This document shows, piece after piece, positions 6,527-12,855 of a DNA stretch of 16,165 nt. The notes under the pieces are model-generated. The model did not search any database. It had not been told where the DNA came from and was given only the letters and a program-made list of their open reading frames with translations. Source of the stretch: DASYYE01 sp035946955 (GTDB lineage: Bacteria > Actinomycetota > Actinomycetes > Streptosporangiales > Streptosporangiaceae). The stretch is from contig DASYYE010000358.1 of assembly GCA_035946955.1 (NCBI GenBank), forward strand, positions 1 to 16,165, in the 5' to 3' direction. Made by a program: the position numbers and the translations under genes. Position 1 is the stretch's first letter; each line of letters opens with the position of its first letter.

Positions 6527-7501
6527 GTGATCACGGTGATCAAGTCCGACTTCGACCCTCACGTTTACATAGACAATACCATCGACAAGCTTGGCCACCT
6601 GGCCGGCCAGGATGTGCTCATCGCGGTTTCGGGTGGAATCGATTCAACGACCTCGGCGGCCCTGCTGAGGGCGGTAGGCTGCCGGTCGGTGCATCTGACG
6701 ATCGATACTGGTTTCCTCCGTCATGGCGACCCGGAGACACCGTGCCGGCTGCTGGAGGCCCAGGGGTTCCCGGTCAAGGTGATCGACGAGCGGGAGTCCT
6801 TCCAGAAGGCGGTGATTGGCAGTACCGACTCCCGCCAGAAGCGCGCAGCCTTCCGTGACCTGTACTTCGACGTCATCGCCGCCTATATGGTTGACCACAA
6901 CATCCACGTAATTACGCAGGGCTCTCAGTTCCACCGGATCATCGCCAAACAGGCCCACAACGACCCTACCGGGCGATTTCTCAAGCACAATTTTGAGACG
7001 GTCGAACCGGTCCTCGGGCTCACCAAGAGCCAGGTCCGGTCCGTCGCCCGGGAGCTAGGGCTACCAGACCAATGCACGAGCAGGCGCCCCTTCCCGGGCC
7101 CAGGTCTTCTGCTGCGCTTTGGCGGCGAGTACAACCAGCACAAACTCGAGCTGATACGCGAAGCCACCCGCGTAGTCGATGAGTTCGTCGACGAACACGA
7201 GCCCGAGTTCGCTGACTGCTACCAGATCTTCCCCTACCTCGCCGACGGTGAACCCGTCACATATGTCGACCACAGTGGGGCCGGGGCTGTCGGGGCCGTC
7301 CTGCTGTTGAGGGCGGTGCGTGAACGGCAGCACGAAGACAGCATCACCTACCACCCGTTCACGTCGCCGGCCGCCCTGTTCCCGCTGCTCGTCGAATGCC
7401 TCATGGGCATACCCGGTGTGGCACGCGTCTGCTTGGACCTGACGCCGAAGTTCGGGCTGGGCTTGATGGTCGCGCCCGGCGCGACGATCGAGTACGCCTG
7501 A
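6527..7501 (+). CDS. Stand-alone GMP-synthase-like ATP pyrophosphatase (no glutaminase domain)
   Basis: A 324-residue homologue of the ATP-PPase plus dimerisation part of GuaA, in the two-subunit arrangement known from archaeal GMP synthase. The PP-loop SGGIDS is at residues 35-40 and the signature RRPFPGPGL at 186-194; the dimerisation domain follows. These enzymes adenylylate the C2 oxygen of XMP and replace it with ammonia. Two differences are striking: the IKSHHN XMP-binding segment is replaced by GRFLKHNFETVEPV (about 150-162), and the C-terminus is GATIEYA rather than KPPATIEWE. The substrate may therefore not be XMP. Without a glutaminase domain it needs free ammonia, another amine donor or a partner. 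GTG 6527 is three bases after GAGG; GTG 6536 is an alternative start. It lies 29 bases after the methyltransferase. Confidence 0.85.
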   Translation: MITVIKSDFDPHVYIDNTIDKLGHLAGQDVLIAVSGGIDSTTSAALLRAVGCRSVHLTIDTGFLRHGDPETPCRLLEAQGFPVKVIDERESFQKAVIGSTDSRQKRAAFRDLYFDVIAAYMVDHNIHVITQGSQFHRIIAKQAHNDPTGRFLKHNFETVEPVLGLTKSQVRSVARELGLPDQCTSRRPFPGPGLLLRFGGEYNQHKLELIREATRVVDEFVDEHEPEFADCYQIFPYLADGEPVTYVDHSGAGAVGAVLLLRAVRERQHEDSITYHPFTSPAALFPLLVECLMGIPGVARVCLDLTPKFGLGLMVAPGATIEYA

Positions 7502-7528
7502 GCTGTCTGGAAGCCGAGGACCGACTCC

Positions 7529-8233
7529 ATGGCTCAGAAGATCGCCATCGTCACCGGCGGCAATCGTGGCCTGGGCTACGAGATCGCGCGCCAGCTCATG
7601 CATTGCGACGTCTTCGTGGTCGTCGGCGTGCGGAGCGCGGCCAAATGCGACGACATCGTGACCGAACTGGGCCGGGAGGGTCCCAACATCGCCGCGGTGC
7701 CGCTGGACGTGGACCGCGGCGACAGCGTGCGAAACTTCGTCGAACGGGTAGCGGATCAGCACGGCCAGCCATGCATCTTGGTGAACAACGCTGGGATCCA
7801 TCCCGAAGACCCTGCGGGCACGGTCCTCGAGACACCGACGGCCGTATGGCGGGCGACTTTCGAGACCAATCTGCTCGGCGCTGTCCGCATGTGCCGCGAG
7901 GTGGTCCCCGGCATGCGCAGAACGGGTTATGGGCGTGTTGTCAACATCGCTAGCGGCCTCGGGCAGCTCGACCATATGGGAGATGGCAGGCCTGCCTACC
8001 GTGCCTCCAAAGCCGCTCTCAACGCCCTCACCCGCGTGCTCGCTGCGGAACTGGCCGGGACCGGAGTCCTGGTCAACTCGATGACCCCTGGCTGGGTCCG
8101 ATCAAACATCGGTGGTTGGGAGGCCCCGCGCTCAGTCCGGGAGGGCGCGGACACCGCGGTCTGGCTCTGCCTGCTTCCACCAGACGGGCCCAGCGGCCTG
8201 TTCTTCCGAGACCGCAAGCCCATCTCTTGGTGA
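7529..8233 (+). CDS. Short-chain dehydrogenase/reductase
   Basis: A 234-residue classical SDR of normal length. The nucleotide-binding motif TGGNRGLG is at residues 9-16, NNAG at 86-89, and the active-site residues are N114, S142, Y157 and K161 (YRASK). The C-terminal PDGPSGLFFRDRKPISW resembles carbonyl-reductase-type SDRs with TGANRGIG starts. R35 after the second strand (GVRS) suggests NADPH preference. It would reduce a carbonyl or imine, or oxidise an alcohol, of a pathway intermediate. The start is ATG 7529 with GAGGA about 8 bases upstream, 27 bases after the GuaA-like gene. Its stop overlaps the next gene's start (GTGA), so expression is tightly coupled with the LOG-family protein. 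Confidence 0.85.
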   Translation: MAQKIAIVTGGNRGLGYEIARQLMHCDVFVVVGVRSAAKCDDIVTELGREGPNIAAVPLDVDRGDSVRNFVERVADQHGQPCILVNNAGIHPEDPAGTVLETPTAVWRATFETNLLGAVRMCREVVPGMRRTGYGRVVNIASGLGQLDHMGDGRPAYRASKAALNALTRVLAAELAGTGVLVNSMTPGWVRSNIGGWEAPRSVREGADTAVWLCLLPPDGPSGLFFRDRKPISW

Positions 8234-8823
8234 CCAGAGTGCACGACAACCTGCCCGGCCACGGACCGGGACGCCGATGGGCGGTCAGCATCTTCTGCTC
8301 AGGCCGCTCAGGCATCGACGGGCGGCACATCACCCTCGCCACCCAGCTCGGCGAAGAGCTCGCCCGGCACGGCTACACCGTTGTCACGGGTGGCAGCCGC
8401 GAATCATCGATGGGAGCGGTCGCTCGTGCAGCCCGGGCCATGGGCGGGCACACCCTGGGGGTGACCGTCCGCCTGCCCGCCTTCGACAGCCACGCAGACC
8501 ATGAGGCGACTTTGATCTACGGCAGGGATCTCAGCGATCGGAAACACAGCATGGAGGAGGTGTCCGACGCCTTCATCATGCTCGCCGGAGGGTTAGGGAC
8601 ACTCGACGAACTGCTCCATATCTGGACCGGCCAGACACTCGGCACCCATGTCAAACCACTCATCATTATCGACCCGAACAACCTCTACCAAGCACTGCGA
8701 ACACAAGTCGAAATCCTCCAGGAGCAACGGCTCATCACCGCCACCGCCTCCGACTACCCCATATGGGTCGCCACGGTCGGCGAGGCCCTGAAGCAGCTCG
8801 AATCGGCCCTAGCGGCTCGCTGA
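8230..8823 (+). CDS. LOG-family nucleotide 5'-monophosphate phosphoribohydrolase
   Basis: A 197-residue Rossmann-type protein of the LOG (former lysine-decarboxylase-like, TIGR00730) family. Visible landmarks are VSIFCSGRSG (19-28), TGGSRESSMGAVARAA (53-68, equivalent to GGG..GLMG.VA), the RK pair at 104-105 followed by S-M, and GGLGTLDE at 120-127, equivalent to the catalytic PGGxGTxxE. LOG enzymes cleave the N-glycosidic bond of nucleoside 5'-monophosphates, giving free base and ribose 5-phosphate. The P-to-A change in PGG and the altered GGG loop suggest a specialised member. GTG 8230 is preferred over the long frame from 8116 because it makes a 4-base GTGA overlap with the SDR. Next to a GMP-synthase-like enzyme it would release a modified purine base. 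Confidence 0.85.
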   Translation: MTRVHDNLPGHGPGRRWAVSIFCSGRSGIDGRHITLATQLGEELARHGYTVVTGGSRESSMGAVARAARAMGGHTLGVTVRLPAFDSHADHEATLIYGRDLSDRKHSMEEVSDAFIMLAGGLGTLDELLHIWTGQTLGTHVKPLIIIDPNNLYQALRTQVEILQEQRLITATASDYPIWVATVGEALKQLESALAAR

Positions 8824-8832
8824 GGACACATC

Positions 8833-9888
8833 ATGCATTGCCTGATCAGCGTGATCATGAACCACTGGCCAGAGTACGATACTCAAGCCCGCATCCTGAA
8901 ACAGCAGATCCTCCAGCACCCAGACCCGCTGGGTTTCGCGCCTCCACCGATCTTCGGACAGGCTTCCGGATTCCTACTGGCCGTGGACTGGGACAACGAG
9001 CAGATCCTGGCTGGCCGGCCGTTCCCCAAGCCGTTCGGCTTCACATTGTGCGACGACATGCTCTATGTGGCCACCTGGGACGGCGAGGACGTCCTGGCCG
9101 TGCGCGGCAACACCGTCACCAGACGGTTCAAACATCCCTGGTTCAACCACCTGCACAGCATCGACCCGACGCCCGATGGTCTCCTCATCACCAGCTCAGG
9201 CACGGACCTGATCGCCGAGGTCGACCGTACGGGCGAACTCCTCTGGGATTTCTTCCTCTTCGAACACGGCTATGGACAGCCCCCGTACCCGCTCGCCGGC
9301 CTCTTCCAGAGATCACAGAACTACAACCATCGCTACATCCCGTCGTACATCAGTAAGCATGTCAACTCCGCTATCAGGATCGACGATGAGACGGTGCTGG
9401 CCACCGTCTTCAGATCCAATGAACTGATACACATCAACCGCCGGACCAAGAAGATCGAAACCGTCCTCAGCGGCCTCCACCGGCCACATTCGATCCGCAG
9501 ACGGCATGGCGGCGGTTACATCCTGAGCGATACCGAAGGACGGGCCGTCATCCTCCTCGACAGTTGCTTGCGCCCCGAACAGGCCATCTCCATAGACGCC
9601 CCATGGATCCAGGACGCCGTCCCCGCCGGAGACCGTCTCATGGTGGTGAGCAACATCCATCTGACGAACGGCCCGGCAAGCATGGTGGGAACCGGGACGA
9701 GCCCTCTCACCGGGGTCGTCGAGTTCACGATGGATGGCGGCTTCGTCAAGCGGCTCGACCTGGGCGCGCAACACCGCCTCTACATGGTCGAGCCCATCAC
9801 GCCCGAACAGGCCGACTCACTGACCCAGGCCTGGGGCAACAACATCGACACCGGCGCCGCTCGGTGGGTGTCCGGTCCCGCGCGCTGA
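8833..9888 (+). CDS. Beta-propeller protein of unknown function (NHL/arylsulfotransferase-like repeats)
   Basis: A 351-residue soluble protein, last gene of the operon, 9 bases after the LOG gene, with GAGG 8 bases before ATG 8833. It contains repeating strand-turn units such as LHSIDPTPDGLLITSSGTDL, IAEVDRTGELLWDFF, NSAIRIDDETVLATV, LHRPHSIRRRHGGGYILSDT and GVVEFTMDGGFVKRL. The pattern H-S-I-x-P-x-x-D-G followed by I-x-x-x-D-x-x-G resembles NHL, SMP-30 and arylsulfotransferase-type six-bladed propellers. Several histidines at blade tops (HPWFNHLHSID, HRPHSIRR) could bind metal or substrate. I see no signal peptide, so it should act in the cytoplasm. I cannot assign a reaction; an isomerase, lyase, lactonase or sulfotransferase-like role in the operon's pathway is possible. 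Confidence 0.75.
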   Translation: MHCLISVIMNHWPEYDTQARILKQQILQHPDPLGFAPPPIFGQASGFLLAVDWDNEQILAGRPFPKPFGFTLCDDMLYVATWDGEDVLAVRGNTVTRRFKHPWFNHLHSIDPTPDGLLITSSGTDLIAEVDRTGELLWDFFLFEHGYGQPPYPLAGLFQRSQNYNHRYIPSYISKHVNSAIRIDDETVLATVFRSNELIHINRRTKKIETVLSGLHRPHSIRRRHGGGYILSDTEGRAVILLDSCLRPEQAISIDAPWIQDAVPAGDRLMVVSNIHLTNGPASMVGTGTSPLTGVVEFTMDGGFVKRLDLGAQHRLYMVEPITPEQADSLTQAWGNNIDTGAARWVSGPAR

Positions 9889-9939
9889 ATCCCTGCCCCG
9901 TGACCCGGCTGCCGGAACGGACCGCTGATGGCCCGCATG

Positions 9940-9980
9940 ACCGCCCTTAACTAAGGGCGGTGGGCGCCAGCCCCACCGCC
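9940..9980. terminator. Two mutually exclusive hairpins between convergent genes
   Basis: ACCGCCCTTA (9940-9949) pairs perfectly with TAAGGGCGGT (9952-9961). Its right arm overlaps GGCGGTGGG (9957-9965), which pairs perfectly with CCCACCGCC (9972-9980). The element lies between the end of the plus-strand operon (9888) and the end of the minus-strand GuaA-like gene (10101), the expected place for a bidirectional terminator. There is no long T-tract, as is common in high-GC actinomycetes. Confidence 0.55.
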
Positions 9981-10100
9981 TAATTTAGTGCTCGCCCTTG
10001 CGCACATCCAACCCGAGGAACACGCCATACTCGCGGTGCACCAAGCCCCCGTACCGTCCGCGACGGTCCCCAGTCGCCGGTTGAGCATCGGACTGCAGGG

Positions 10101-11342
10101 TTATTCCCACTCGATTCTTCCCGGCGGTTTCGTGGTGATGTCGTAGACCACTCTGCTGACACCGGGGATCTCGGTCATCAGCCGGGTGCTGATGGTCTTG
10201 AGGAGGTCGGCGGGCAGCAGCAGCCAGTCGGCCACGGTGCCGTCGCCGGATTCGACGACTCTCAGGCAGACGGTCTCGCCTGTGGCGTCGTGGCCGCTGG
10301 CTGTAGTCGGAGATGGCACGGGGAGAAGGACTGCGAAGGACTGGAAGACCTGCGGGGGCATACCAGCATGGTCTATCTCCTCGCCGAGGATCTGGTCGGC
10401 GGCACGAAGCATGGCGAGACGGTGCTCAGTCACCTGACCGACACAGCGCACGGCCAGGCCGGCGCCTGGAAACGGCTGGCGCCTCAGCAGATCGCGGGGG
10501 AGGCCGAGCAGGCTTCCGAGTTCACGTACCTCTTCCTTAACCAGATCGCGTAGCGGCTCGATCGGTTCGAGGACCGTTGACCGGGGAGAGCTTCGGCTGA
10601 GCGCGGGCAGGTCCGAGGAGATGATGCCCCGCGCCAGGAACCGGGCCTCCGGGATTCGTGCGGCTTCCTGCTCGAATATCGCAAGGAACTCGCGGTGGAT
10701 GAGGCGCCGTTTGCTCTCGGGTGCGGCTCCGGAGAGAGCGTCGAGGAAGCGCTGTCTGGCGTCGACCACTCGCAACTGTGCAGCGAAAGTCCCACCAAAC
10801 ACCGCCTCGACGGACTCCCGTTCACCTGCCCGCAGGAATCCGTTGTCGATCAGGACGCAGGCCAGCCGATCGCCGACGGCGCGGTGCATCAGCGCGGCTG
10901 TCACCAGGGAGTCGACGCCACCGGACAGGCCGAGAACGACCCGTGCGTCACCGACCTGGGAGCGGATCTGCGCCACTGACTCCTCGATGAAGGCCCCGAT
11001 GCTCCAGTCGCCGTCGAATCCTGCGATCTCGAAGAGGAACTCGGACAGGACGCCGGATGGTCGGGTGGCACCGCCTTCCCGGCGGTCGGTGAACTCGTCC
11101 ACGTGCTCCGCGGCCAGCAGTGGGATGCCCATTTCGCGCAGGTCGGCCGCGTCATATGAAGCGGGGCCGGCGAGGATCACTGCCCTTGGCTTGAACCTCA
11201 GAAGCTGTGCCGTGTTGATCGGTGCCGTAACCACCTTGGCATACACGCCCTGTCGGCGCACCCGGTGAGCCAGTAGCTGCACGTCAGGGAACCCCAGATC
11301 AAGAATGAGGCACAAATCTCCGAACATGACACAGATATACAC
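10101..11342 (-). CDS. GMP-synthase-like protein with a gutted glutaminase domain
   Basis: A 413-residue GuaA homologue, about 100 shorter than usual. Residues 11-75 match the start of the glutaminase domain (LILDLGFPDVQLLAHRVRRQ, PRAVILAGPAS), but the sequence then jumps to VLSEFLFEIAG (98-108). The segment that should hold the catalytic Cys (GxCYG), His and Glu is gone, so it cannot hydrolyse glutamine. The ATP-PPase is intact: SGGVDS at 140-145, VLIDNGFLR, LVKEEVRELG, RRQPFPGAGL (one G-P-G to G-A-G change) and a normal C-terminal KPPGRIEWE. The IKSHHNVGGLP substrate segment is missing (about 241-262). It faces the purine operon convergently. It could be an ammonia-dependent or partner aminase, or a self-resistance GuaA. 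The start is uncertain: GTG 11342 or ATG 11327, neither with a clear ribosome binding site; a TATATC 6 bases before ATG 11327 would fit leaderless transcription. Confidence 0.85.
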   Translation of the reverse strand: MYICVMFGDLCLILDLGFPDVQLLAHRVRRQGVYAKVVTAPINTAQLLRFKPRAVILAGPASYDAADLREMGIPLLAAEHVDEFTDRREGGATRPSGVLSEFLFEIAGFDGDWSIGAFIEESVAQIRSQVGDARVVLGLSGGVDSLVTAALMHRAVGDRLACVLIDNGFLRAGERESVEAVFGGTFAAQLRVVDARQRFLDALSGAAPESKRRLIHREFLAIFEQEAARIPEARFLARGIISSDLPALSRSSPRSTVLEPIEPLRDLVKEEVRELGSLLGLPRDLLRRQPFPGAGLAVRCVGQVTEHRLAMLRAADQILGEEIDHAGMPPQVFQSFAVLLPVPSPTTASGHDATGETVCLRVVESGDGTVADWLLLPADLLKTISTRLMTEIPGVSRVVYDITTKPPGRIEWE

Positions 11343-11344
11343 CG

Positions 11345-11379
11345 CACTGAGTCATATTGGCCCACTGACTCATCAGTGG
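11345..11379. promoter_or_regulatory. Repeat and palindrome cluster upstream of the minus-strand GuaA-like gene
   Basis: CACTGAGTCAT (11345-11355) and CACTGACTCAT (11363-11373) are direct repeats 18 bases apart. Within them TGAGTCA and TGACTCA form an inverted pair with an 11-base spacer, and CCACTGA-CTCA-TCAGTGG (11362-11379) is a perfect hairpin/palindrome. The cluster lies 3-37 bases before the GuaA-like reading frame, where promoter and operator would be. Which regulator binds is unknown. Confidence 0.45.
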
Positions 11380-11454
11380 TGGGTTTGATGTCTTCGAGCC
11401 CTGTGGAGCGTCTGGAAGGCTGCCCGATCCCCGGCGGGTGGGTGGCTGGTCCAA

Positions 11455-11688
11455 GTGCGCCGCGCCGGTACCCGGGGGCAGCCCTGCCTGCTGGTGCAGT
11501 TCCAGGACATGTTCGCCGAGTACGAGAAGGCCCAGCTGATGGAGCGCTATCGGCGTGGCAAGACCTACCGTGCCCGCGTCGGCTCGGTCAACGTGTTCGG
11601 CGGAGCCCTGTTCGGCTACCGCTACCTGCGTAAGAGTCCCGACCAGGGTGCCTGCTACGACGCCCACGACGGAAGCGAGGAAGCATGA
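11455..11688 (+). pseudogene. Serine recombinase fragment
   Basis: The frame contains CLLVQFQDMFAEYEKAQLME, then RYRRGKTYRARVGSVNVFGG and ALFGYRYLRK. This is the junction between the resolvase catalytic domain and the recombinase domain of serine recombinases (usual form LLVQ..G..AEYERA...ER.RRGK..RA..G...GG..PYGYRY). The N-terminal catalytic serine region and the large C-terminal part are missing; an in-frame stop at 11386-11388 blocks extension upstream. The frame ends in ATGA shared with the following cupin gene. The GTG at 11455 has no ribosome binding site. It is a relic of an integrated element or transposon. Confidence 0.65.
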
Positions 11689-12197
11689 CCGACGGATTGA
11701 TACTGCCGCCCGGCGCGGGCAAGCGGATCCCGGGCTCGGGTCTGACGCTCAAGGTGGGCGCCGACCGGTCGCGAAGCTGGTCGATGTTTGAGGCCGAGGT
11801 TCCACCAGGCTTCGACATCGGCGCCCACCGCCACCGCGAGGCCGAGGAGGTGTTCTACATCCTCGACGGCGAACTCGACCTACTCGCCTTCGAACCACGC
11901 GACGTGACCACCAAAGACTGGCGCACCTGGCAGTCACCCGAGGGCACCGCCGTGGCGCGAGGCGGTCCTGGCAGCATCATGGTGGTACCACCGGGGTGCC
12001 CACACGCCTTCGCCAATCCAGGGACGGCACCGGTCCGCATGCTCTTCCTCGTCGCACCGCCCGGTCACGAGTATTACCTTGAGGAGATGGCGGACCTGCT
12101 CGCCGGCGGGGGACCGCCGGACCAGGCCGCGATCGCGGCGCTACGGGCCCGGCACGACATCACGCAGCTGACGCCGATGCGCCCCGTGCGGCCATAA
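11685..12197 (+). CDS. Cupin domain protein
   Basis: A 170-residue single-domain cupin. Motif 1 gives metal ligands H48, H50 and E54 in GAHRHREAEEVFYILDGEL, and motif 2 gives PPGCPHAFANPG with H107. These are the four classical ligands of a mononuclear metal site. A C-terminal helical extension (EEMADLLAGG onward) is seen in a subfamily annotated only as cupin domain-containing protein. Substrate unknown; dioxygenase, isomerase or sensor roles are all possible. ATG 11685 has GAGGA 5 bases upstream and overlaps the stop of the recombinase fragment, so the gene may be expressed by read-through from remnant DNA. A hairpin follows 9 bases after its stop. Confidence 0.8.
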   Translation: MTDGLILPPGAGKRIPGSGLTLKVGADRSRSWSMFEAEVPPGFDIGAHRHREAEEVFYILDGELDLLAFEPRDVTTKDWRTWQSPEGTAVARGGPGSIMVVPPGCPHAFANPGTAPVRMLFLVAPPGHEYYLEEMADLLAGGGPPDQAAIAALRARHDITQLTPMRPVRP

Positions 12198-12205
12198 CGT
12201 CGTCG

Positions 12206-12238
12206 GACCCGCCGCGTACGGACTACAGCGGCGGGTTC
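12206..12238. terminator. Hairpin after the cupin gene
   Basis: GACCCGCCGC (12206-12215) pairs with GCGGCGGGTT (12228-12237) as a ten-base stem with one G-T pair and a 12-base loop. It starts 9 bases after the cupin stop and is a probable intrinsic terminator. It could serve both directions, since the IS3 fragment on the minus strand ends just beyond it. Confidence 0.55.
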
Positions 12239-12242
12239 GCCA

Positions 12243-12308
12243 TCAGAGGACGTTCTCCCGCGCGAAATAAGCAGCGGCACGGCGCAGGATCTCGTTCTCC
12301 GGGGCGCT
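12243..12308 (-). pseudogene. IS3-family OrfA C-terminal fragment
   Basis: The minus-strand codons read SAPENEILRRAAAYFARENVL then stop. ENEILRRAAAYFAREN is the hallmark end of the OrfA coiled coil in many actinobacterial IS3-family elements. Upstream in this frame the sequence is only the shadow of a membrane-protein gene, and no OrfB follows. It is a relic of about 65 bases. This is exactly the OrfA portion missing from the IS3 remnant at 2439-2760, though the two need not be related. Confidence 0.55.
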
Positions 12309-12418
12309 GCTGGGTTGGTCGCTGGCAGGGTGCCGGTGGCAGGCTGCCGCGGAGCGGACGTGGTGTCGGCAGGTTTCCATGCCAGTGCCTGACCGGGATG
12401 CGTGGCCGACGGCGTGCC

Positions 12419-12841
12419 TTAGTGCCGCTGCAGGGGCTGCCTGGGGACAGTACGGCGGAAAGCAGGCCATGCGTCGTGCAGGTAGCAGGCAAACGGTATC
12501 CACCAGATGAGATCGTTGGTCAGGACGAGGATGACGGTGTCCGGCGGCCAGGTGCCGGTGAGGACCAGCCAGGCCAGGCCGAGCGGGCCGAGGACCTTGC
12601 CGGTGAGTGCGACGGCGGCCACCAGCCAGCCCTGGGCCAGGCGGCGTGCTACGTCGAGGTAGAGGATCCCGTACAGGCCCAGCACCATGCCGAGGGTTGC
12701 GAAGATCTGAGGGGTGTTGCTTTGCGGCAGCCCGGTCAGCTGGAAGAACCACTGCGGGTCGGCGATGGCGTAGGTGCCCCAGGCAATGTTGTACGCCCCG
12801 GCGGTGAGGAACAGTGCCCGGTAAGCCTTGTGGTGCTTCAT
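12419..12841 (-). CDS. Small multi-pass membrane protein
   Basis: A 140-residue protein with four predicted membrane segments: YRALFLTAGAYNIAWGTYAI, FATLGMVLGLYGILYL, WLVAAVALTGKVLGPLGLAW and VILVLTNDLIWWIPFACYL. It resembles small actinobacterial membrane proteins of unknown function, some loosely labelled as alkyl hydroperoxide reductase-related; no catalytic motif is visible to justify that name. ATG 12841 (MKHHKAYRALF) is 14 bases after the upstream gene's stop and is preferred over ATG 12886, which would add 15 polar residues and overlap that gene by 31 bases. Neither has a strong ribosome binding site, so translation may be coupled. Last gene of the TetR/DUF4166 operon. Confidence 0.7.
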   Translation of the reverse strand: MKHHKAYRALFLTAGAYNIAWGTYAIADPQWFFQLTGLPQSNTPQIFATLGMVLGLYGILYLDVARRLAQGWLVAAVALTGKVLGPLGLAWLVLTGTWPPDTVILVLTNDLIWWIPFACYLHDAWPAFRRTVPRQPLQRH

Positions 12842-12855
12842 CGGGCCGGCAGGGT

